Shown piece by piece: positions 56,760-64,000 of a stretch of DNA of 64,000 nucleotides. The notes under the pieces were generated by a model that was not told the DNA's origin, did no database searches, and worked only from the letters and a program-made list of their open reading frames with translations. The stretch is from Yersinia enterocolitica (GTDB taxonomy: Bacteria; Pseudomonadota; Gammaproteobacteria; Enterobacterales; Enterobacteriaceae): positions 1,426,001 through 1,490,000 of the forward strand of contig NBTC02000002.1 of assembly GCA_002082245.2 (NCBI GenBank), read 5' to 3'. Position 1 is the stretch's first letter. Every line of letters begins with the position of its first letter. The translations under genes were made by a program, and so were the position numbers.

Positions 56760-59206
56760 TTAAGGTTGTCCTCCCTCCAAATATCCTTGCTGTATCCACG
56801 AATAGTCCTGTCGCTGGAAAACTCTCCCATGCCACTTATCGTGTTTAATGCTCGCTTGTGCCAACTGTAAGTATCGCTATAATCGGTCAATGCTTGATAT
56901 TGTGCGTAACAATAACTATCAAAATCAGCCAAATGGAAATAGTGGTCACCGTGACTCACCAACATATGAAATATCGGTGAAAACAGGTTCTTATCGGCAT
57001 GAAAAGCACCTGAAATAAGTGAATCAACAGTTTCTTTAAGTTCTGTATTAGATAAATACTCATCATATGATGACCGTCCTTTAGCTCTTTGCTCAGCAAT
57101 TTGCTCCGCAGACAAACCAAAAACATAGAAATTCTCATGACCCACAGCATCTCTAATTTCAATATTAGCGCCATCTAGCGTTCCGATAGTTAAAGCACCA
57201 TTCATCGCCAGCTTCATATTGCTGGTACCCGATGCTTCAGTACCCGCAGTAGATATCTGCTCTGATAAGTCAGCGGCTGGAATAATATTTTCCGCTAGCG
57301 AGACTTTATAGTCTTCTAAAAAAACCACTTTTAGTTGCTCATTGACTCTAGGATCATTGTTCACTTTAAGAGCAACTTGATTAATCAACTGGATGATCAA
57401 TTTGGCCATGGCATAACCCGGTGCAGCTTTGCCCGAGAATATATGGACTTTCGGCGAAATAGTTCCTCTTCCATTCAGCATTTTCTGGTAAAGGTTTATC
57501 ACATAGAGGATGTTGAGTAATTGCCGTTTATACTCATGAATTCGTTTAATCTGACAGTCGAACATAGCTTCGGGATTGATAATTATTCCTTGCTGACGCG
57601 TAATTATCTGACTTAATTTTAATTTATTAAATTTTTTAATTTCAGCCAGTTCGGCAATAATGTCACGTTCGTTCGCTAACGATTTAAGTTTAGTCAAAAG
57701 AGTCAGGTCGGTAACCCATTCATGGCCTAAGTGACAATCCAGAAAAGTCGATAACCGAGGATTAGCCTGCTGAATCCAGCGACGAGGTGTAACACCGTTG
57801 GTTTGATTAGTGAACTTCTCTGGCATTAAATGATAAAAATCGGGTACAAGATTCGATTTAATTAATTCCGAATGAAGTTTAGCCACTCCATTCACTTTGT
57901 GACTACCAATAATAGCAAGGTAGGCCATGCGAACTTTCTTTTCAGGCGTCTCTTCAATCAAAGACATTGATGCTAATAAATCTGCACGTTCAGGACGCCA
58001 TCTATGTATTTCCAGTAAGAAACGGCGGTTGATTTCATAAATAATTTGTAGATGTCGAGGCAGCAACAACTCGAATAAATTAACTGACCACTTCTCTAAC
58101 GCCTCTGGCATTAAAGTATGATTGGTGTAGGCGCAAACCCGTTGTGTCAAATCCCAAGCGATATCCCAATCAACAGTATGTTCATCTACCAATATTCTCA
58201 TTAGCTCAACAATAGCTAGGGCCGGGTGGGTATCATTAAGTTGAATGGCTACAAAATCCGGCAACTGGTTAATATCACTGGAAAGTAAGAAGAAATCATG
58301 CATGACATCACGTAATGTACAAGCCACCAGAAAATACTCTTGTGTTAAGCGTAATTCCTTCCCTGCCAACACTTCATCGGAGGGATAAAGCACTTTAGAG
58401 ATATTTTCCGATGCTATTTTTTGATTAACAGCATTCAGATAATCACCATGATTAAAGATATGAATATCAAATGAATCTGAAGCGCAAGCACTATATAAAC
58501 GCAACGAGTTTACGGTATGATTAATATAACCTGAGACCAGATAGTCGTGAGGCACACCAATAATTATTTTCCAATCCATCCACATTGGATTGTAATTTCC
58601 TTGCTGGTCCTCTATTTCGACTATGCGCCCATACAGCGGAATTATCATTGCCTGACTTTGATGTTCTATTAGCCAGGGTGAGTGTGCAGAGTGCCAATCA
58701 TCAGGCTTCTCTATTTGTTGTCCATCCTGAATTTGTTGGTGAAACAAGCCATATTCGTATTTTATACCGTGACCAGAGCCAGCAATATCCAAGGTTGCCA
58801 TTGAATCAATGAAACATGCAGCCAGGCGCCCCAACCCCCCATTACCTAATGCTGCATCTTCTTCACTTTTTACAATAACTTCAAAATCTACCCCAAGAGA
58901 TTCTAATGCGGCTTTAGCTATCTCCATTATCCCTTGATTTATTAAGTTATTCCGCAGAGATTGACCAATTAAAAACTCCATAGAAATATAATAGATACGT
59001 TTTTTTCTTGCCTGGTGATGTCGTTCCCGAGTGTTAAAATAATCATCAGTTTGGTTGCGTCGCACGACCAGTGCTAATGCACTAAAAATGTCACTGGATG
59101 ATGCTGTTGATAGTATCACTCCGAGAGAATATTTCAGTTCATAAAGTATGCTATTACGTAGCTTGCTAATCTGATTCTTATCTGAAGTCGATGGAGTATT
59201 TTTCAT
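56756..59206 (-). CDS. glgP: Glycogen/alpha-glucan phosphorylase
   Basis: 816 residues, standard length. It shows FIDSMATLDIAGSGHGIKYE, ALGNGGLGRLAACF, IQLNDTHPALAIVELMR, QIKRIHEYKRQLLN and the pyridoxal-phosphate lysine in GTSNMKLAMNGALTIGT. The enzyme releases glucose-1-phosphate from glycogen or maltodextrin. It has no neighbouring glgBXCA genes here, so this is probably not the housekeeping copy. Sitting in a glycan operon, it can feed Glc-1-P to the nucleotidyltransferase. Cytosolic; no signal peptide. Confidence 0.93.
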   Translation of the reverse strand: MKNTPSTSDKNQISKLRNSILYELKYSLGVILSTASSSDIFSALALVVRRNQTDDYFNTRERHHQARKKRIYYISMEFLIGQSLRNNLINQGIMEIAKAALESLGVDFEVIVKSEEDAALGNGGLGRLAACFIDSMATLDIAGSGHGIKYEYGLFHQQIQDGQQIEKPDDWHSAHSPWLIEHQSQAMIIPLYGRIVEIEDQQGNYNPMWMDWKIIIGVPHDYLVSGYINHTVNSLRLYSACASDSFDIHIFNHGDYLNAVNQKIASENISKVLYPSDEVLAGKELRLTQEYFLVACTLRDVMHDFFLLSSDINQLPDFVAIQLNDTHPALAIVELMRILVDEHTVDWDIAWDLTQRVCAYTNHTLMPEALEKWSVNLFELLLPRHLQIIYEINRRFLLEIHRWRPERADLLASMSLIEETPEKKVRMAYLAIIGSHKVNGVAKLHSELIKSNLVPDFYHLMPEKFTNQTNGVTPRRWIQQANPRLSTFLDCHLGHEWVTDLTLLTKLKSLANERDIIAELAEIKKFNKLKLSQIITRQQGIIINPEAMFDCQIKRIHEYKRQLLNILYVINLYQKMLNGRGTISPKVHIFSGKAAPGYAMAKLIIQLINQVALKVNNDPRVNEQLKVVFLEDYKVSLAENIIPAADLSEQISTAGTEASGTSNMKLAMNGALTIGTLDGANIEIRDAVGHENFYVFGLSAEQIAEQRAKGRSSYDEYLSNTELKETVDSLISGAFHADKNLFSPIFHMLVSHGDHYFHLADFDSYCYAQYQALTDYSDTYSWHKRALNTISGMGEFSSDRTIRGYSKDIWREDNLK

Positions 59207-59245
59207 TTCTAGCCTATTTATAAGATTGAGTCAAAAAAATACAAA

Positions 59246-60472
59246 TCAGTTAGGAATAAATCTCCTACCGACATCATATTTTGCTAATAGCCATAACATC
59301 ATTAAGGCACAGAGATGAACCAATGTATTTAGCAACCATGCCCGATGCCATAAACCAAAATCAACTACCTGACTAACCAATAAGACCACATACACGTGGA
59401 TAATAAAAACATACAAAGAATGTTGGCCTAATGTTATTAAAAACCAACCACACATCTTATTTATTGGTTTCCAAAAATAACTTAACACCAAATAACATGT
59501 TGTTAGCAGACTAAAATCATTAATAATACGCAGTGGACCTAATGCATTCTTTTCAGCAAAGTTCAGATAGAACCAATTGAAATTTTTCGTATTTATGATA
59601 TGGAGCATCGTGTTATAGGGCATAAATGGATTGGTATGATTCTGTGCAATAAACATCATTACTAATGTAAATAATACAACAACTGACAAACTCCAGAATC
59701 CAGCCTGAGTATGGGCTAAAGAAAGCAACTCTTCTTTGTACCAACCAATCGTCATCCCCAAGACATAAATAAATTGCCAAGCCAAAAATGGAAAAGCAAA
59801 CTCAAATTCCGCTGATGTAACTCGTATCCCGGTAATATGGTAGATAATATATAATGCCAGAGATAACAGCAGCAATACACCTACCCATCGGCGTTGCAAT
59901 AAATAGATAAAAATAGGACTGGCCAACAGCAGATAGAAATATAGCCCCAAAATCTGGCTCTGATGAGGCCCGATTTGTAAGTAGAGCACCATGTTAAACC
60001 AAGATTCTTTTAGCTGGTCGTAAAGTGGATATAACGTATAACTTACGTTTGAAAAGCGATCGGTAAAATGGGTTACTTCGAAAGTGTTTATGAACGTCAG
60101 TTTAGCTAGAAGTAAAATACTAAGGATGATCACTATATTAACCACATATATTTTTGCTGCTCGTCGATATAGTGCATAGCTTATAGTTAGCAGAACTTCT
60201 TTTTTTAAACGCTGGCGATTGATTACACCCAACATAAATCCCGAGAGAATAACGAACCCTTCCGCGCCGGTTGTCAGGCCAAAACGCTCCCAAGTAAAGA
60301 TATTCAATAGCGACATCACTTCAATGTGGGCTACAACCATCATCACCAAAGCAATGCCCCGCAGCAGATCAATCCTTAAATCACGCTTATCTGATGATAT
60401 ATAACGAAACGATTTTACCCAAGAAAGTATTGTCCTACATTTATCTTCAAGTACAGAAAATGCGTGAATCAT
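59246..60472 (-). CDS. OpgC-like membrane acyltransferase
   Basis: 408 residues with about ten membrane helices. The start LRIDLLRGIALVMMVVAHIE and LTTGAEGFVILSGFMLGVIN (about 34-53 and 66-85) are typical of the OpgC family (OpgC_C), which succinylates osmoregulated periplasmic glucans in proteobacteria. H in VVAHIE and E in GAEGFV fit the conserved acyltransferase residues. It is the first gene of the block, 39 bp before glgP. No opgGH genes are present, so the acceptor may be the polymer of this locus. Confidence 0.88.
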   Translation of the reverse strand: MIHAFSVLEDKCRTILSWVKSFRYISSDKRDLRIDLLRGIALVMMVVAHIEVMSLLNIFTWERFGLTTGAEGFVILSGFMLGVINRQRLKKEVLLTISYALYRRAAKIYVVNIVIILSILLLAKLTFINTFEVTHFTDRFSNVSYTLYPLYDQLKESWFNMVLYLQIGPHQSQILGLYFYLLLASPIFIYLLQRRWVGVLLLLSLALYIIYHITGIRVTSAEFEFAFPFLAWQFIYVLGMTIGWYKEELLSLAHTQAGFWSLSVVVLFTLVMMFIAQNHTNPFMPYNTMLHIINTKNFNWFYLNFAEKNALGPLRIINDFSLLTTCYLVLSYFWKPINKMCGWFLITLGQHSLYVFIIHVYVVLLVSQVVDFGLWHRAWLLNTLVHLCALMMLWLLAKYDVGRRFIPN

Positions 60473-60933
60473 CCAATCACCCGCAAAAATTACTTGCCAA
60501 TAAAAAGGGGTAGTATTTATTTATCAGCCTAACCCTATTTCCTTTTGAAAGCATTAACGCCCTTTAACTGTAGAACAATCCGGCAATTATGGTTAATAAT
60601 GAGAATAATTTATGAGTAATGGGATACGTAAAAAATAACCCCTCAAATGGGTGCCACTTTCGAAGATTTCCCAACACCTTCTTCTTTAAGCTGTCGCACT
60701 CACCTTCAGGCTAAGTTATTTGCCGAAGGTGCGGACCAAATTCTACAGTCATGAGAACTATCTTTTAGTTGTATCCAGGAGTCATGTCTTTATTGGCTGC
60801 CTGGTAAAAGATACTCAATGGACCCGCTATTTAGTGTATTCATGAATACTGCTCATAGTGCTTATCCTGCTACCTGCCATTATCTCTTTGCATAAATCCG
60901 TTAACATGCGTTCACCTCTTAATATTCAGATAG
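60473..60933. other. Intergenic region, glycan block / broken efflux gene
   Basis: 461 bases that should contain the promoter of the minus-strand glycan genes. A hairpin CACCTTC/GAAGGTG (60701-60707 and 60725-60731) stands in the middle. No coding sequence recognised; frames on the plus strand are short and lack motifs. Confidence 0.5.
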
Positions 60934-61597
60934 ATGATCATGGCCAACTCACAGACACGATCGCAACTAGCTGCCGGAAAAACCAGCGGCCTTACACTTG
61001 TTTTAATTCTCAGTGCGTTAATGGCTATCACCGGCTTTTTAATCGATATCTATTTACCTACCATGCCAGTCATGGCAATAGATTTGCAGGGCGATGTGGA
61101 ATTGACTATACCGGCTTTTGTCTTGCCCAACAGATTTTAGGGTCAATTAGTGACCACTTTAGTCGACGCCTGCCGGCATGATATTGTTCGTTATAGGCTC
61201 GGTGGGCTGCGCATTATCGACTGATATTGTGCAAATCATTTTCTGGCGTGTCTTTCAGGCTTTGGGAGTATGCACAGGCCCCATGCTGGCACGGGCAATG
61301 ATACGCGATCTGTTTAGTCGTACTCGTGCAGCACAGATGCTTTCTACCCTGATGATCATTATGGCTATTGCGCCCATTGCCGGGCCACTGGTCGGCGGAC
61401 AAATGATTAGCATCACCTCCTGGCACGCCATTTTCTGGTTGCTGGCAATTATCGGTGCATTGATGCTGGTTTCTCTATTCTGGCTTGCAGAAACCTTACC
61501 TGCAGAAAAACGGGTTAAAGCATCTTTGTCCGGCGCTTTTGGTAACATTCATAAATTCAGCTGCACACAAAAGATAATAATGGTGCTGAATAACTAG
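60934..61597 (+). pseudogene. Bcr/CflA-type multidrug efflux MFS gene, frameshifted and truncated
   Basis: Three frames together spell a Bcr/CflA exporter. From 60934: LMAITGFLIDIYLPTMPVMA, then DVELTI, after which the frame shifts near 61100. The second frame continues TGFCLAQQILGSISDHFSRR to a stop at 61181. The third frame from 61178 gives MILFVIGSVGCALSTDIVQI, GPMLARAMIRDLFSRTRAA and LFWLAETLPAEKR, ending at 61597 after FGNIHKF. About half of the normal 400 residues remain. Two frameshifts and a lost C-terminal half make it non-functional. Confidence 0.88.
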
Positions 61598-62182
61598 ATT
61601 AATTCACTCCAGTTTAAATTTATAATTAAAAACATTTTTTCATTCTCATCTTATTAAGATTATCAATTACACATCTAACAATGATTCAGTTTTATTTAAC
61701 TATCACACACTAAACGCATTGAGCATTGTATCCGTAACCTGAAATAAGAATAGATATAAAACTGTGGCTGAGATAATTGCGACGAAAAAATAGCAGCAAG
61801 TTACCCACTCAGTTACTATGGTTAACTCAACCGCTATCAATATAAAGATAGCGCCCCAATAAATCCGAAACACCACGCCACCAAAACCATAATAAAAAAC
61901 ATAACAGCCTGAAAAATAACAAGTAAAAATTAAAAAGCAAACATCTTACATTTACAATAAGTCGCACTGCACTTAATAAATAAATTAAATCAATTTAGGG
62001 AAATTTCCTACAACACCCCTATCGCCCTCCTATATTCGTAATTAGTGGGGTGAGTTATATTGTGCTGATTAAAAGGTCAACATTGTTAATTTAACATTTT
62101 AAACAATCCTACTCAGTTCTAAACCAACACCCTTGTGGATAGACCAGATTATTAGGTCTACGCATCTAATCAGAGTAATACT
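61598..62182 (+). promoter_or_regulatory. Upstream region of the autotransporter gene
   Basis: 585 AT-rich bases without a gene. The right part carries the TTCCTACA element at 62005 with a TATATT box, and a long untranslated leader of about 145 bases. CAGAGTAATACT before the ATG is a weak ribosome site. Confidence 0.5.
62005..62036 (+). promoter_or_regulatory. TTCCTACA promoter element upstream of the autotransporter
   Basis: TTCCTACA (62005-62012), 18 bases, TATATT (62031-62036). The octamer is also the right arm of a near-palindrome TAGGGAAATTTCCTA. Third member of the element set with 25463 and 30484. Confidence 0.45.
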
Positions 62183-64000
62183 ATGAATAAAGTATTTAAA
62201 GTCATTTGGAATAGTGCCTTAGGCCGCTATGACGTTGCATCTGAAATCTCTAAATCAGGAAAAAAAACTAAGTCACTTTGCTCGGGAACTGTCGATACAA
62301 CTTTAGGTTTAACGACCCCCTCTCGCCTGAGCCAAATTGCCATCACCTTGATGTTCACATTAGGGGCGAGCTCTGCTTTTGCTGCGGATGTAAGTGTTCC
62401 CGGATTTACACCTGAAGTTGATTTTACGCAGACGTTTAGTGGGGCCAACAATACTTTATCGGGGAGTTTTAGCAATATTGCCAAAGGTGATGTTGGTTTC
62501 AAAAACAGTAAACTGGGTGATATTCCCCCGGGGAACTTCCTCTATGGTGCTGAGAATCTGATCAGTAAAAATATTTTCAATTTAGGGGATATGGTTACTG
62601 AAACTTTCCTTGACCCGAAAGGCACTGGCGCATTAATTACTATTAATGTGTATAGCAGTACTGCGATGTCAATTAAACCACTTGCTGATTTTGTGGTACC
62701 TGTTTCTTATGCGGTTGGTGAAAATGGCCAGTATGTGAATCGCAACTTATTCCATGTGCAGGATAGCAGTGATCTGACCGTGGCTGTCGGCAGCACGGCC
62801 GCAGGTTGGGTTAATGACAGCAATAACTATTTTAACGCCATTCTTAAAGGCAGCCTGAAAAGTGAAGCGGCAACAACGACTTCTTCAGGATTCTATGTTG
62901 ACTCTACGACTTCAGCCCAGAATACAGTCTTAAATTACAACGCCAAAACTGTAGTCAATCTGGGGAGTAACAGCAATAACATTCGTGACAGTGGTACCTC
63001 GGTGGCGAATGCTGTACTTGATGACTTTACCGGTGCATTCACCAGCCCGTATTTAGGGGCCCAAAATGTTCAAAACTTTGCTGATTTCCAAAAATACAAC
63101 AATGATTTAATCGCAGGCATTAAAAGTGGTGCGATTGCACTGGACAGCAATGGCTACCAGGCTGAACTTGCGCGAGCTTATATAACTACTAGCGGCCAGG
63201 TTACACCCAAAGTCACCCCGATCTATCTTGATATGGGGATTGATGCCAATGATGCCGTAAATCACCTGGTCGATTCTAGCCGTGTTGCCTTTATTCATGG
63301 TGATGGTCAACATGCTATTGTGAATATAGGTGCTGATGCCAATATTCAGGCGTTCAATACGGATATTTCCGTGGTGCGATTGAACGATGGCGCGACCCTG
63401 AATAACGCTGGGACATTAGGTTCAGCCGCAGGCACTGTTCGTGGCACCAATATTATTTTCGCCACTGACAGTACAGTAATCAATGAAGCGACTGGGGTTC
63501 TGGACGCGGGGACTAACCCTGACATGCTGGATTTCAAACCCATACCGAGTGCCACTTTACCACTGGATGTCGCCAGTGGGAGCCATACTGCAATTTTGGC
63601 TAATGGGGCCTCCTCAGTCACTAACAACGGCGTAATTAACACGGCTTCACGTGGGAGCAGTGTTTATACCCGCGTAGCTATCATTGACGGTACCTCAACC
63701 TTCGTCAATAACGGCGCTATTAACATTGCTGCAACTATCGATAAATCGCCTCCAACAGGGTATCTGAACGAAGGGGTGAGTGTTCAGAAAGGCTCTACCT
63801 TTGAAAATAACGGTACCGTCTATATTGGCCGTCAAGCACAGCGTTCAGCGACTGATATCGTCACTGATCTGGCTATTAAGACCCAGTCTTATGCCGTCAA
63901 ATTACTGCAAGATACGGTTAATCTGAGCAATATCGCTACCTTTACCAATAGTGCGACCGGTAAAATCGTGATTGGCAGCAAAACTGAAAACTCTACAGCT
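62183..64000 (+). CDS. ESPR autotransporter adhesin-like protein, 3' end beyond window
   Basis: Open from the ATG at 62183 for 606 codons to the last base with no stop. It begins MNKVFKVIWNSALGRYDVAS, the extended signal peptide region (ESPR) of large type V secreted proteins, then a hydrophobic core and cleavage after SSAFAA (about residue 73). The passenger region is rich in Asn, Thr, Gly and Val with motifs such as TLNNAGTLGS, VTNNGVINTA and FVNNGAINIA, the short strands of a beta-helix. The C-terminal barrel must lie downstream. The length so far and composition fit a classical (type Va) autotransporter of the Yersinia Yap kind. Ligand unknown. Confidence 0.88.
   Translation, partial: MNKVFKVIWNSALGRYDVASEISKSGKKTKSLCSGTVDTTLGLTTPSRLSQIAITLMFTLGASSAFAADVSVPGFTPEVDFTQTFSGANNTLSGSFSNIAKGDVGFKNSKLGDIPPGNFLYGAENLISKNIFNLGDMVTETFLDPKGTGALITINVYSSTAMSIKPLADFVVPVSYAVGENGQYVNRNLFHVQDSSDLTVAVGSTAAGWVNDSNNYFNAILKGSLKSEAATTTSSGFYVDSTTSAQNTVLNYNAKTVVNLGSNSNNIRDSGTSVANAVLDDFTGAFTSPYLGAQNVQNFADFQKYNNDLIAGIKSGAIALDSNGYQAELARAYITTSGQVTPKVTPIYLDMGIDANDAVNHLVDSSRVAFIHGDGQHAIVNIGADANIQAFNTDISVVRLNDGATLNNAGTLGSAAGTVRGTNIIFATDSTVINEATGVLDAGTNPDMLDFKPIPSATLPLDVASGSHTAILANGASSVTNNGVINTASRGSSVYTRVAIIDGTSTFVNNGAINIAATIDKSPPTGYLNEGVSVQKGSTFENNGTVYIGRQAQRSATDIVTDLAIKTQSYAVKLLQDTVNLSNIATFTNSATGKIVIGSKTENSTA

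Noticed and set aside
1..64000. CRISPR arrays, complete insertion sequences, prophage or rRNA genes
   Set aside because: I saw no regularly spaced repeats, no transposase-like protein and no rRNA-like stretch; only the integrase stub points to mobile DNA.

Overview
The window looks like chromosome of a Yersinia-type member of the Enterobacterales. The support is the E. coli-like citrate-fermentation cluster, the uhp/afu sugar-phosphate block, two identical tRNA-Asn genes with a P4-type integrase remnant beside one (the tRNA family used by the Yersinia high-pathogenicity island), an ESPR autotransporter, and moderate GC with AT-rich intergenic regions. Species was not determined.

Layout. 1-3.6 kb: 5' part of a sugar-porter MFS gene, a relic of a Gfo/Idh/MocA dehydrogenase, an LpxO-type lipid A hydroxylase and an EntD-type phosphopantetheinyl transferase. 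4.1-7.0 kb: a complete TRAP transporter (dctPQM type). 7.0-16.6 kb: citCDEFXG-citT on the minus strand, with the divergent citAB two-component system. 16.7-25.0 kb: uhpABC-like sensing genes followed by an afuABC-like ABC transporter, with no uhpT. 25.2-37.3 kb: a 12-kb segment bounded by two direct copies of tRNA-Asn, holding an EvgA/EvgS-like phosphorelay and a chaperone-usher fimbrial operon. 37.3-38.2 kb: remains of an integrase, a 39-residue membrane peptide and an orphan OrtT/GhoT-like membrane toxin. 38.3-60.5 kb: thirteen minus-strand genes that form the most unusual part of the window. 60.9-64 kb: a broken Bcr/CflA-type efflux gene and the N-terminal two thirds or less of an ESPR autotransporter that runs off the end.

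The 38.3-60.5 kb block reads, in transcription order: OpgC-like acyltransferase, glycogen phosphorylase, outer-membrane beta-barrel with an internal duplication, REC-PP2C phosphatase, STAS protein, sugar-nucleotidyltransferase, RsbW-like kinase, GT2 cellulose-synthase-like polymerase, three DUF3131 paralogues, a GH2 glycosidase, a CHASE/PAS hybrid histidine kinase and a REC-GGDEF diguanylate cyclase. Many junctions are overlaps of a few bases. My reading is a dedicated glycan system: Glc-1-P released from glycogen, activation to an NDP-sugar, polymerisation across the inner membrane, trimming or rearrangement in the periplasm by DUF3131/GH2 proteins, decoration by the OpgC-like enzyme and possibly export through the barrel. 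Its control would be a complete RsbU/RsbV/RsbW-type partner switch plus a phosphorelay and c-di-GMP. The product is unknown to me.

A second pattern is a shared element, TTCCTACA followed 18-21 nt later by a TATA-like hexamer. It occurs upstream of the EvgA-like regulator, the fimbrial operon and the distant autotransporter, and suggests a small surface-structure regulon.
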